From Cephalotus follicularis (Eukaryota > Streptophyta > Magnoliopsida > Oxalidales > Cephalotaceae): a DNA stretch of 64,000 bases. Below the pieces are notes generated by a model, which was not told where the DNA came from, searched no databases, and worked only from the letters and a program-made list of their open reading frames with translations. Both the position numbers and the translations under genes were made by a program. This document shows positions 1-11,224 of the stretch, piece by piece. The stretch lies in NCBI GenBank assembly GCA_001972305.1, contig BDDD01001477.1:62001-126000 (forward strand), read 5' to 3'. Within the stretch, counting starts at the first letter, position 1. The number at the start of each line of letters is the position of its first letter.

Positions 1-1417
1 ACAAGGCTTTCTTTTTCAAGAATTTCTTCAATCTATCAACCAACCATTACTTGAATCGGAAGTGCAGCAGTCGATATGTAGTGCTCCAGTGACTTTCGAC
101 CAAGATAAATTTTCTGGGCTAATCGCTGGGCTTGGTGGTAGAGAGAAGGCAGCTCCATCTTCAGCTCATGTGCAAAAAGTGGCGAGTGTGAGGAATGAAC
201 CCTTAAGGATCAGATCCCTTAATGAGGGAGATCAAGAAAGTACTTCATTTCCTGTTTGTCATAAGCAGAAAGGTAAATGTCAGAATCTTTTGACAAGTGA
301 TACTTCATCCAGTGGTGTACAGGATGGTGAGCAGGATGCCTTAGAGATGTTTAAAAGTGCATTGGCAATGTGCTCACCGCCGCCATTTGAACTTGACACA
401 TATAGAGAATTTGATGGACCGATATATGATATCCCCTTTTATACGAGGGTTACTGAGTCTTCCAGCTCTTTATCCTCCTTTAACTGTTCGGGGAAGTTGT
501 CTCTGGCATATAATACAGAGGATACCGAGCACCGTATTGGACAGAGGAGAGAGATAAAAGCGCTTACAATTCCATCTCTTAAGGATGCTAACCAAGTGAT
601 TGGTCAGAGCAAACAGAACAAACTGTTTGATGAAAGGGGTGAAAAACTAAATTGGACTCCAGGGATCACAGGTTATGATCAAGTACCGAAATGGCTTCAA
701 GCAACTAATGCACAAGTAAATGCTCTGGCGGCTCACATTTCCTATAAAGGATTCCACAATACTACACCACTCGGGAAAAATATGTTGGGATCTATGGAAA
801 CTGCTCCTGATGCGTCTCTTAGAGCAGGAAGAATATCTGCTCCGTCAGAAAGAAATGAATATTTTAACAGCATTCCTGCTGCTCCCTCTAGAAATGAGAA
901 CTGGTTGGAAGGTGGCGGGTCATTTTTTAATCGTGATAATGGGGACCATCTATCTTTGAAAAGAGCCCGAAATTATATTGATTCTCAATATTCAGGGTGC
1001 TCAGAACCACTTCTAGCAACTCAGAGATTAGTGAGGATGGCTCCACCTACCATCCCATCTCAGAAGTTTGGCTCTCCTCCCACTGTCCATGATTGGTCCA
1101 ATTCTGCTCTAGAAGGACGGGTATCTGATTTATACTGCATTTTTGCCTCATGAAGCTCATCTGTTTTATTTTTTGTGATAAAATTACTTCTTATATGATT
1201 TTTGCAGGCTGATAAATTTGTGCAAGGAGATATAGCTGTCTCTGGTGCAGATCCCCTGTTTCTTGTATCACCAAATCCTGGAAGTTCAAATAGCATGTTA
1301 GCTGATGCAAAGAATATTTCACTTGGTGCTGCTGAATCTTACAGGAATATAATTTCTCAGTATGCAAGAAGACCCACAACTTCTGAGACAAAAATGTCTG
1401 CTATCATTCAAAGAAAG
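1..1417 (+). CDS. Unrecognised plant gene, 5'-truncated by window edge: two exons
   Basis: The open frame starts at position 2 with no start codon of its own, so the gene begins upstream of the window. Exon a runs to 1120 (373 codons) and ends at a GTATCT donor. Exon b is 1208-1417 (70 codons), after a TTTTTGCAG acceptor, ending at GTACAT. Both junctions are phase 0. The protein is hydrophilic and rich in Ser, Asn and Gln, with no membrane segment or signal peptide that I can see. Recognisable patches are SPPPFELDTYREFDGPIYD (about codons 122-140 of the visible part) and a basic KRARNYIDSQYSG stretch. It looks like a largely disordered nuclear or cytoplasmic scaffold-type protein, but this is inference and I cannot name a family. 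Exons at 9775-10532 continue the same phase and are probably its C-terminus. Confidence 0.72.
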
Positions 1418-1985
1418 GTACATTTCTAGGACTTGATAACTTGTTTGAGCTGTAATTGTAGATTTGAAGTGTTCAAAGGAGGCGTCCAATATTTTTTCCT
1501 GTGCAAGGAATCTGTTATTAGCTATTTCCCTACTCTATATATACTGAGAGAGAAGGGCACACTGAGAGAGAAGGGCACAACTCAGTTCAAAGGAACTAAG
1601 TTTGGGTTACGCTTAGTATTGGGGAATGGAAATAAAGGGAAGATGCAGGAATATCCTAGGATAATGAGGAAATTTATTATGCATGATCAATTTCCACTTA
1701 CATTTCAAGGTAAAACAATCAGCATGAAGAAATTCAAGAATTGCATTCCATACGTCATTTTATGGAACCGCATGGTCGCTGTTTCTGGATTGGCTTCGAT
1801 TGTTCTGGGATTCATGTACATGTTCCAGACTTCCAGTTGTTGGATGATTTATGCCGACATCATGTCAAATGAAGGAACATTATATTGTTGAAAATAAAAA
1901 AAGATCATATGCGATATTATAACACAATAATTAATGAGTAATGATCGTACATGATTGAGACATGTTCAACTGTGCAGTGGAATAT
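1418..1985 (+). other. Intron sequence before the Copia insertion
   Basis: This is AT-rich intronic sequence between the donor at 1418 and the left end of the Copia-like element. It has a 152-codon open frame (1433-1891) with no ATG at its start, no domain and low complexity, which I do not regard as coding. A short imperfect duplication of GAGAGAGAAGGGCACA lies at about 1547-1580. Confidence 0.5.
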
Positions 1986-2313
1986 CAAAATCAGTGCGAT
2001 CCTAAATCAGACAGATAAGTTTTCTCCTCCTTTTCACCAGACAAAATGTGGTTCCGAAGACAACTATGGTGACAGGAGAGGGGACTTAGCCTAATATATA
2101 TATAGTAAACCCTTATGAGCATTTCCATTGGATTACTAAACTCTACACTAACCACAACCCACATCTACAACCTGAAGTGTCATAACTCATACAAAATAGA
2201 TCACTAAAGGGCAATTGGGTCATAAGCCCGTATCACGGATTATTATCCTACCAGTTTTATAAAACAAAAAATAACAATTAATGGAACCCAATATTTTATA
2301 AATATTTCCAACA
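1986..2313 (-). repeat. 3' LTR of the intronic Copia-type element
   Basis: Its right edge is the complement of TGTTGG at 2308-2313, next to the purine tract ending at 2314. The sequence is direct-repeated at 8587-8926 with scattered substitutions and small indels. Confidence 0.7.
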
Positions 2314-5300
2314 TTCTCCTACTTAGGCAACATTAATTGTAGTTTTAAGAATTTGAAAAACAGTTTAGAAAACGACTCTCTGGTATAATGACAATTTTAA
2401 ATCATTGACACCATAATTTCAAAACATGATTCTAAGACAATCACTTCATAAATGATCCGGTCCCATAAAGCCATCAAACATAGAATCATAGCATCTTCAT
2501 GTCGTCATTAATATAAGACCATTCATGGATACATATGCCAACAACTTCACTGACATGGATCTAGATGCGGTAGTGTGGCATGAGAAATCTGATTTCTCTA
2601 AACAAAATGAGAAATCTCAAGACTTCCCAAGAAAGCCAGTATGTCTCGATCAAAATATCAATGGATTACAAAATGTGTCATCAAAAGACATACACAATAT
2701 GCTTAAGACAGACATTAGTCTCAAGACTTTATGCACATGACATGTCATAAACACAAATGTGCACATAATTCAGATTTTAACCAAATGATATATCATAAAC
2801 ACAAATGTGCACATAATCATAATATATGATAAACAGTAACAAAAATGATAATCATAAATTATCATAAAATCATAAATCCAAATATAGGAGTTTACAACAG
2901 AGCATATGAAAATAACATGACATATAAAGTCCAACATACATATGCTAAACTCCCACTGTTAAAGTACATCAAAATAATTTATAATGTTCATTTTATTAAC
3001 ATGTCTAACAAAATCAGACGGCTCAAGTCCCTTAATCAAAGGTAAGCAATCATATCCATAGTGGTAATGTGATCAAAGACAGCACACTATGTTTAACCCA
3101 CTCTATAACCTTAAAAAAACTTAAGGTTGATGTACTTAGCACCACCTGAATTCTTCATATTCTTTGTAAAGAACATTGAAGCTATATTGTCACACTTAAT
3201 ATATAAGGTAATACCTTAAAGTCATCAACATTTGTAACAAAATAATCATGCTTAAGAAATTAAAAATTAGTACTTCAAGGATTTTCAATACGACGATATT
3301 GGCATACCTAAGATCTTAAGACTTTAAATGATGTGAGCTCACCAGTAAAAACAAACATTACGTACACAAATAACAGAATTAAGTCATCAATAACACACAA
3401 AATAGATGACTATCTATAAAATGACTTTTATTAACAAAAGTGGTATCATTACGAAAGTCACAGAAACCTTTTATACCACATAGGTACATGACCACCAACC
3501 ATTATGGTTGTCAACAACAATATCAATGGATATGTCACCACACAATTATGACAAATGAAATAACTCTCACAGATCAAGTGCATCATGAAAGCCTAAATTA
3601 TCTCTTCAGTGATATTCAAAATAAAACATAATTAGCTTAATTTCTTGATCTAATAATCATCATAACAAGTCTAATTAGACAACACAATAATAAATAAATA
3701 ATATTTCCTTTTTAGAGTCTATTATACAACATTGTCTAACAATCAAGTGTTCGATTAAACTTAGTATATGTATACTAACTTCTGCCTTCACATATTTTCA
3801 AAAGTTATCATAAAAGTGTCAAACACTAAAAATTGAAAAATATTTCAATTTTCACTCAATTGCCAAATGATACATTATTTCACACTCCCACTGATCTTAT
3901 GCATCACTAAAAACATCAAGATGTTTACACAAATATGATACACAATAAACACAAAATATACGTGAATTTTTAAAGTGTGTAAACATTTTTCCAAAACGTT
4001 TCAATTGTTATATCAACGGTTTATACGCACAAATCTTAAAATGTATAAATAGTTGTTCACAAATGTTTTTTCTCTAAATTGTATCAAAATTTTATAATCT
4101 TGATGCAATATAAAATCATTTTATTCGATCATCCTTTACAAAATAAGAGTTAAAACAAATTTGTATCAGAAGATACGTCTTTATAAATTTATAAAGTTTC
4201 AAAATAAGATAGATAAAAATAATTGATCTTGAAAAGAACTAAGAAACAATAATTTAAAACATAGTTGATAAATTCAACTATTCATTAGTTATTATAAAAT
4301 TTTATTATTTTTTAGAACTCTTCTTTCTTTTAAAAAAATAAGAATTTCAACTCTCTAATTTTACCAAAGGGCTTTAAAAGACAATAATCAAATATCTTTA
4401 TATATGTAAACGGTTGATCAAATAAATGATAATTACTAATACTATATTAGTACCGTTGAAAGTTTGGATAACAATAAATGTTTAAAAACATAATTACTAG
4501 CACAATCAATTCCAAAATGATTAATACAACACATCCAAACTTTCTTTAAAATAAATTATATAAGGTCTACGGAAATGTTAAAAATGAGTCGATTTTATTT
4601 GACACAACAACAATAAGGCACAATATTTTTATAACGTCCATAATGGACTATGAACCAAAATGGACTTATGTGGCAAATCACACAAAATTGCAAAGACAAT
4701 TATTATCTAAGAACAAATTAGACTGTAGGTACATCATATGTCAGAACAAACTTTCATATAAACAAAATTGGTGATGACAATTCATTGACTTCGTAATAAC
4801 GAAAGATACTCAATGAGACTCCTAACGCATTGACTACAATCTCACATTTGGGCAGAGAATGCAGTATGCGAATTCTCTAACATAGGTCAATCATAAAATC
4901 CAATGCCTTGGTTAAAATCTCACATTTAGGCAAAGAATGTAACACGTAGCAAGATATTAATAAAATAGGTTAACCAAAAATCTCATAATAATGTTTCAAA
5001 TATTCTATGGACATCAAAAAACAAAAAAATATGTGTCCATAATAATTCATGCTTTAGCTTATAAACACAAAGAAGATACGACACACTAATGTGTATCTAT
5101 AAGTATGATGTTTACCGTAGTCTCAAGCATAATCAAATAAATCAAGAAGCATTATTCAACATAAAAACCCAATAGTTAAGCACATATGCTATATCAACAA
5201 AATTATAGTATACTCAAATCTCTCAACTCAAGATAATTATCTATTGCACTATATAATCATGACATAGCATCAATACACTTAAATGTAACAAAACATGATC

Positions 5301-5687
5301 ATACAAAAGCATATTCAAAAGAATATCATATAGATCATTAAGTGAAAACAGAATGATAGTTATTAGCACATATGAATGAAACAATTACACAAATATGATC
5401 ATTCATATTTTAAAAATTTTAAGAGATTTTCTTTTCTTACTAGTACATAACGAGAATTTAAATACAATTTCAATCAACGATAAGTTAAATTTATCATGTT
5501 ATTGAATTGTACAATAACTCATAATATATGTATCGAAACATATGAAGATATTGATGACCATCCAAAAAAAACTTCCAATAAAAATACAATCATGATTTTC
5601 AATAAATACTTATAATTAAGTTATCACATTATGAGTCTAAAAACTATAAAAAAGTTTCACAAAAAGATTATATTTATAATTTACTAA

Positions 5688-6177
5688 GGCTCCGTTTGTT
5701 TCACGGAAAATATTTTCATTGGAAAATATTTTCTTAGAAAATTTTTTATTTTCTTGTGTTTGGTGTACAATCCAGAAATTTTTTTCCATTGTTTGGAATA
5801 CACTCTGGAAAATATTTTCCTTTGTTTATAAAATCATTTTTTCTCCATTAACGCTCCGTTTATTTGGAGGAAAATATTTTATTGAGGAAAATATTTTATT
5901 TTTTAGTGTTTAGTGTATAATCTAAAAAATATTTTCCATTATTTGGAACACAATATGAAAAATATTTTCCTTAATAAAATCATTTTTTCTCCATTAACAT
6001 ATGTATATTAAAAAATATAGCAAATATATTTCACAAAAAGTAGAGAGATAGAGGGGGAGAGAGATAGAGAAAGAGTGAGAGGGGAGGGAGAGAGAGAGGG
6101 GAGAGAGAGGAGGGAGAGAGAGATAGATAGAGAGAGAGAGAGAGGGGGAGAGAGAGAGAGAGAGAAGGGAGAGAGAG

Positions 6178-6221
<44 letters not shown>

Positions 6222-6499
6222 AGAGAGAGGAGGGAGAGAGTGAGAGAGAGAGAGGAGAGAGAGAGAGGGGAGAGAGAGGAGGGAGAGAGAGGGGGGAGAG
6301 AGATAAACAAAGAGAGAAAGAAGGGAGCGGAAAATGTTTTCCACTTTTTTTTTAAGGAAAACATTTTCCTATATTTATATTAAGATTTTCCGTTAACTGG
6401 AAAATATTTTCCGTTAAATTATTTTCTAAATGTTACCAAACACAGGAAAATGAGGAAAATATTTTCTAGGAAAATATTTTCCTCTAAACAAACGGAGTC
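5688..6499. mobile_element. Harbinger/Tourist-like MITE with TAA target duplication
   Basis: The left end is GGCTCCGTTTGTTT; the reverse complement of the right end is GACTCCGTTTGTTT. Both continue into GGAAAATATTTTC, giving inverted ends of about 30 bp. TAA flanks both sides (5685-5687 and 6500-6502), the target duplication usual for PIF/Harbinger. The element is 812 bp and non-coding. A second internal copy of the end motif (CTCCGTTTATTTGG, about 5852) suggests internal duplication. Much of its length is an expanded GA-rich microsatellite. Confidence 0.8.
6040..6310. repeat. GA-rich microsatellite inside the MITE
   Basis: About 270 bp of nearly pure purine on the plus strand, made of GA runs broken by GGGGAGAGAGAGGAGGGAGAG-type units. 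The overlapping open frames here on both strands (Ser/Leu/Pro-rich or Arg/Glu-rich) are products of the repeat. Confidence 0.9.
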
Positions 6500-8442
6500 T
6501 AAGTGATTAAAATCACTATTTCAATCACTAAGTAGATGGCTTAAGAAATAATAGGCGGAATGCCCAGGATTTTAGTTGAAATTGAATTCCTCACTCATTA
6601 TACAATAAATATATTGTGATAGTCATGCATAAATATTAGTATATTAAATATGCATGTATGTAATAAGTTTCATTTTTATTAACGATTTTTTATTTTAACC
6701 ATTGCCAAACACACTTTCACACATGAATAATTACATATTCTCTCACTTTCATGTGTGAGTGACAAACATATCAAGACAATATAATCGTAAGCATAATAGT
6801 CAATTTGAATGATATATATACTATAAGGTTAAAACATAGAAAAATTGAGCATGACTAATATTAAATAATAATATTTTCAATATGTCATGTATTCATATAA
6901 AGAATTTATTAATATTCTCACCCAGAAAAATTAATCATGATATTCATTTATTTCATACCATAATATAATAGGGTTAAACAAAGTCAAAAATCATATACGT
7001 CATACTTATCATACTAATTCAAGAAAACTATGCAAAAATAGCATAATAACAAAACAAAAAATAAGGCATGTTATTCACAGAGAAACAAACTGTCCAAAAT
7101 AACAATAAAAATCACAACATGTCAATAATGTGGGTAATTTTAATATGAATATGCTTGGAAACAAAATAAACAATATTCATCATGAAAATCTAGACGCATC
7201 ATTATATAATCACCTTTGGACAGAAAATATAACATGCAAATAGGATTTTCTACATGAAACCAACAACCGAGTATACATCGATGCTCGAATAGTTCATCAC
7301 ATTTGGGTAGAAAAACACTCTAAACCGACACGCACCATAAACAAAATGTTTCATGCAAACTACCAAATTAAAATATTAAATAACCACCTTTGAGCAAGAA
7401 ATTTAATGAAATAATTCAGATTTCGTTCCGTAACGAGAGCATGAGAAAATCCCAAAAGTTTCTGAATGGTCCACTTTGGTGTAACCGTGAACAAATGGAA
7501 TCAACTCAAACCGGAACATATAAACAACCTTACCCACACAATAAGTGTGCATATAGGGTAAAAATGTATGCACGTGATCCCACAAAATGAGATACAGTAA
7601 CAAAATGTACCTCGTTGGATCATCAACAATCTATGTTGTAATAGTACAAAACTCGGACAAGTTTAACGGATACACAAAAGTTCGAGAGTACAGTAGATTA
7701 ATATTAGAATTAGGAAGTGTGACTACTGTCAAAATATTCTCTGTATATAATAATAATTTTTCATAAAAATTATTTTTCAGAAAATAGTATTTAACTATTT
7801 TAAATTAATTTTTATGAAAATAATTATGAAATAAATACTTCTGATATCCAAAAAAATAATTAAAATTTACCAAAATTTTTATCTCAAAGAAAAATGGGGA
7901 AACCCAAAATTTTGGGCTCAAGAGGCCCGTGGAACGAGGCCCACGCACTACCACTTCCAGAGGCGCGCGTGGGCATTGGTGATGTGCACTGTGCACTCAT
8001 CCCCTTCCTCTGGCAGGTTGACTTCGACCCGCCAGACCTGTTTTTCGACCCGGTTTGCGATTCGACGCAAACCGGCGATTCAGGCCACCAAATCCAACTC
8101 CGTTTGTCTGGTTTTTATGTGCACGGTCAGTTAAAGATAACCCCTAATCCAATTTCATAAAAAATCAACTAAAACAACATGAAATCTAAGAGAGAAGATT
8201 TGGCTTAGAACCCTAAAACGCCGAACCCGTTTTCAATCGATTTTTCGGCCAAAATCGTTGTGTCAACACTTCCAAAGCCCACGAGATCGTTAAACATCAC
8301 ACAAACAATACATATCAAGCCATAAATCGAAGTAAAACAACCAGAAACAAAAGATTCGATCGATTTTTGTACTTTTAGATCTAAAAATTTCAAACTTCAA
8401 TTTCTCGGGTTATGGGGCATGAAAACTTATGATCCATATATC

Positions 8443-8518
8443 AAATCGAAGAGTGAAAAGAGAGGAACAACAACCCTGAGAAATCGAAGAGTGAAAAGAG
8501 AGGAACAACAATCCTGAG
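8443..8518. repeat. 38-bp tandem duplication
   Basis: Two adjacent 38-bp units beginning AAATCGAAGAGTGAAAAGAG, identical except near CAACCCTG/CAATCCTG. They lie just inside the 5' LTR of the intronic Copia-type element. Confidence 0.85.
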
Positions 8519-8586
8519 AAATCGAAACTAATTATTCACGTTTTAATCTTCAATTTTCATGTTTAACTGGTTGAGCCAACCCTACA

Positions 8587-8926
8587 AAATCAGTGCAATC
8601 CTAAATCAAATATACAAGTGTTCCCCTCATTTTCACAAGACAAAATGTGGTTCTTAGATGAGAATCGAAGACAACTATGGTGACAGGAGAGGGGACCTAA
8701 CCCGATATATATATAGTAAATACTAATGAGTCTTCATATCATGCACATTAGGTCACTAAAGCCCACACTAACCATAACCCATATCTACAACCTGAAGTGC
8801 GCCAACCCTACAAAATAGATTACTAAAGGCTATTGGACCATAAGTTCGTCTCACGAATCATTATCCTATCAGTTTTATAAAACAAAAAAATAATAATTAA
8901 TGAATATTTTATAAATATTTCTAACA
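8587..8926 (-). repeat. 5' LTR of the intronic Copia-type element
   Basis: Its right edge is the complement of TGTTAGAAATATT at 8926. It matches 1986-2313 in the same orientation. No clear tRNA primer site was found just inside it. Confidence 0.7.
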
Positions 8927-9774
8927 TATATATGTGTGTTTTATTACGAATTCGTTGGTTTTTGGCAATGATTGTGTTTTGCTGCATTACTCTCCCTTGG
9001 TTATACCCAAAAATTTCCCCGTTCACCTTGAGTAATCAGTATTTAGAACTCCGTCTCTTTGATTGCTGGTGCCTTCTTTTCTGGTACGAAGGATCCCATC
9101 ACCTAAAGCAAAAACAACAATGAAGTTTAATGTCCCCAGAGAGGCTAACAGACAGCCATAGCATCCACAAACAGGAGAGATGCAAGTTCTAAGGGGAGGG
9201 TTCTCAAAATAGTTCAATCACATGTTGAGCCCACTCTTAAATTACCCAAAAAAAAAAAAACTAGGTACGGATTGATTATGTATTTTTGGAAATGCTACTT
9301 AACATGGTGAGTCCACTTGTATATTAGCCAAAAAAAGACTAGCTACGTGCTTTTTTTTATTACCTATTTTCGGAGGTGCTCCTTCCAAACAGAGACAAAT
9401 CGATCTTGTTGCTGGTCCTAAGATCAGCGGTTAATCAGATTGAGGAAGGAAGCTTCATATATTTGCCTAAGATGTCATGCATTCACCACTGGCTAGGTGC
9501 ATTAGGCACCAAAGAAGGTTTAGCTTCGTTTATGCTAGTAATATCCCTCCATGTATTGTGGCCTTCAGACAATTAAATCAATTGCATTAACTATGTGATC
9601 TTGCATAAATGGTTTAATACCATTGGTTTAAGTTTAAAAAAAAAAATACTAACGATCCCGCTGTAATCCTGGCTTGCCTCGAGTACGGAATGCTATTTGT
9701 TTCGAAGTTTCTTGTTTGCATTATCTAGAACTAAAGGTGTTTAAATCATTGATGATGTCCATTCTCATTTTCAG
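8927..9774 (+). other. Remaining intron sequence after the Copia insertion
   Basis: AT-rich intronic sequence ending in the TTTTCAG acceptor at 9774. It has poly-A runs and short open frames without recognisable domains. Confidence 0.5.
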
Positions 9775-10532
9775 TGCAATACTGTGATCAGTGAACTTCT
9801 GAGAAGAATAAAACACGAAGGCCATATAACTGTTCCCCATTTAGCATATCTATGTGAAAGGAGTGCAAGTTCCACCTTCATGACCAACATGGCTGGTCTC
9901 CATATCTTGGATTTTCAGATTATTTGCCAACGTCTAGATGGAGCAAACTACAACAGGATAATGGATTTTCTAGTGGACGTCCAGTCTATGTTTGAATGGA
10001 CAGCACATCAGTTTGGGTTCTCTCACGAGGTATTACTAAATTTTCTTTACCATTTTATGCTTCTCCTCAATTGAAATGCTTACCGCATTAATTTACGGGT
10101 GCCTTGATTTCTTTCCTGAGGTTTAAAAGCTCCTCAAGTTAACAATTGTACCTCTTATTAGAGGTTACTTAGAATATTTGAGACAGAATGCTGGAACAAT
10201 TTGGTAGAATGCAAATGAAAATATCGGTGTTGAGATATTTCCAAGGATGAATTTGAGACTGGACTTCTACTCAAAGATGTCTTAGGAGTTGGAAATTGCT
10301 TGTCCGTCCTTGGATTCTTACACTGTCATCATTTTTATTCTTTATACCTCTCAAAGGCTTCTTTTTTTTTTCTTCTTTTCATGGTGTTTATGATCTTAAT
10401 GCCCAGACGAGATCTGAAGTGGTTAAAGTACAAGAGATGTTTGCGGGTATAATGAAGACTATGTTCCCAGATGTAGATATCCATGAAGCAATGAGTTTTT
10501 GTAAGAGAAACTTGGCTCCTAGCAAAGCATAA
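9775..10532 (+). CDS. C-terminal two exons of the unrecognised gene
   Basis: Exon c is 9775-10029 (85 codons), between a TTTTCAG acceptor and a GTATTA donor. Exon d is 10407-10532 (41 codons plus TAA), after a GCCCAG acceptor. All junctions are phase 0 and match the phase of the donor at 1417, which supports one gene with an intron of about 8.36 kb (1418-9774). This part is more ordered and probably helical, with many Leu, Ile and Met residues. Characteristic strings are VISELLRRIKHEG, VPHLAYLCERS, MDFLVDVQSMFEWTAHQFGF and the C-terminus CKRNLAPSKA. No known fold was recognised. It is convergent with the MATE gene, about 0.7 kb away. Its last exon is copied at 15386-15510. It could alternatively be a separate small gene, but no start codon or promoter is evident before 9775. 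Confidence 0.65.
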
Positions 10533-11224
10533 GATGATACCTGGTTCAGGTTCATCAGGTTTCGCCTTATGATTGAACTTTGTCAAGTAGGAGATGGAAT
10601 TGAGTCTGTCGGGTTCTCACCCCGCAGGTAGTAGAACCATATGGTTCAACAGGCTGATTTGTGATATTGGTTTTTCCTGTTTCTTTTTATTATTGAATTG
10701 GCAACATTCCAGGCTTATTCTATGTTGTCAAAATTACAACTATTATGCAGTGTAGCTAAAAACCATAATAACTAAAAACCATAATTTTTGTCTGTGTTAA
10801 CAAACTTGCTCTTGAGCAGCCGTTATGTAGGGCAATGTAAATGGTATGCTTGTTTCCTAACCATGATAACTAAAAACCATAATTTTTGCAGTAAATATGT
10901 ATGCCAATAACAAAAACACACATTGGGGAAGATTATTTAATAATAAAAACAAAAAGCGTACTTCATTAACGCCATTCTTAACATGGTATCTTGAAAATTA
11001 TCAGTGCCACAACTAATCATGCATCAATATAGATATTAGTTGCTGCTTCCTAGGAACCATATATGTCAGCTCAAACTTGCGACCATAGTATTATTAGCAT
11101 TGACAACATGAACCAAACACTAATAGTAATGCCAAAATCAAGAAAAAACGGCCAACTGTAAGGGAGGACAATTTTTGACAATACAATGTAGTGCTATATG
11201 GCCACCATTTTATAATAAGCAATT
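10533..11224. other. Convergent intergenic region between gene 1 and the MATE gene
   Basis: This holds the 3' flanks of two convergent genes. The stretch up to about 10880 is copied at 15511-15834. It contains short direct repeats of AACTAAAAACCATAA. No further gene was seen. Confidence 0.6.

Larger units (their letters stand above)
1986..8926 (-). mobile_element. Decayed Copia-type LTR retrotransposon (minus orientation) inside an intron
   Basis: Two direct repeats of about 330-340 bp flank the block: 1986-2313 and 8587-8926. They share ACAAAATGTGGTTC, GGTGACAGGAGAGGGGAC and ATTTTATAAATATTT. On the minus strand each begins TGTTRGAAATATTTATAAAA, a usual plant Copia LTR start. The left copy is preceded by a purine-rich AAGTAGGAGAA tract, so it is the 3' LTR. 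The roughly 6.3 kb between them has no gag or pol that I can recognise; it is AT-rich and full of stops, like a LARD or a very old element. A 38-bp tandem duplication lies at 8443-8518. Target duplications are not clear and the left edge is uncertain by tens of bases. It contains the MITE at 5688-6499. Confidence 0.75.

Noticed and set aside
1433..1891. 152-codon open frame after exon b of gene 1
   Set aside because: It starts without ATG, lies just after a good splice donor, and has no domain. It is read as intron.
5994..6383. Overlapping Ser/Leu/Pro-rich and Arg/Glu-rich open frames
   Set aside because: They are translations of a GA-rich microsatellite in a MITE.
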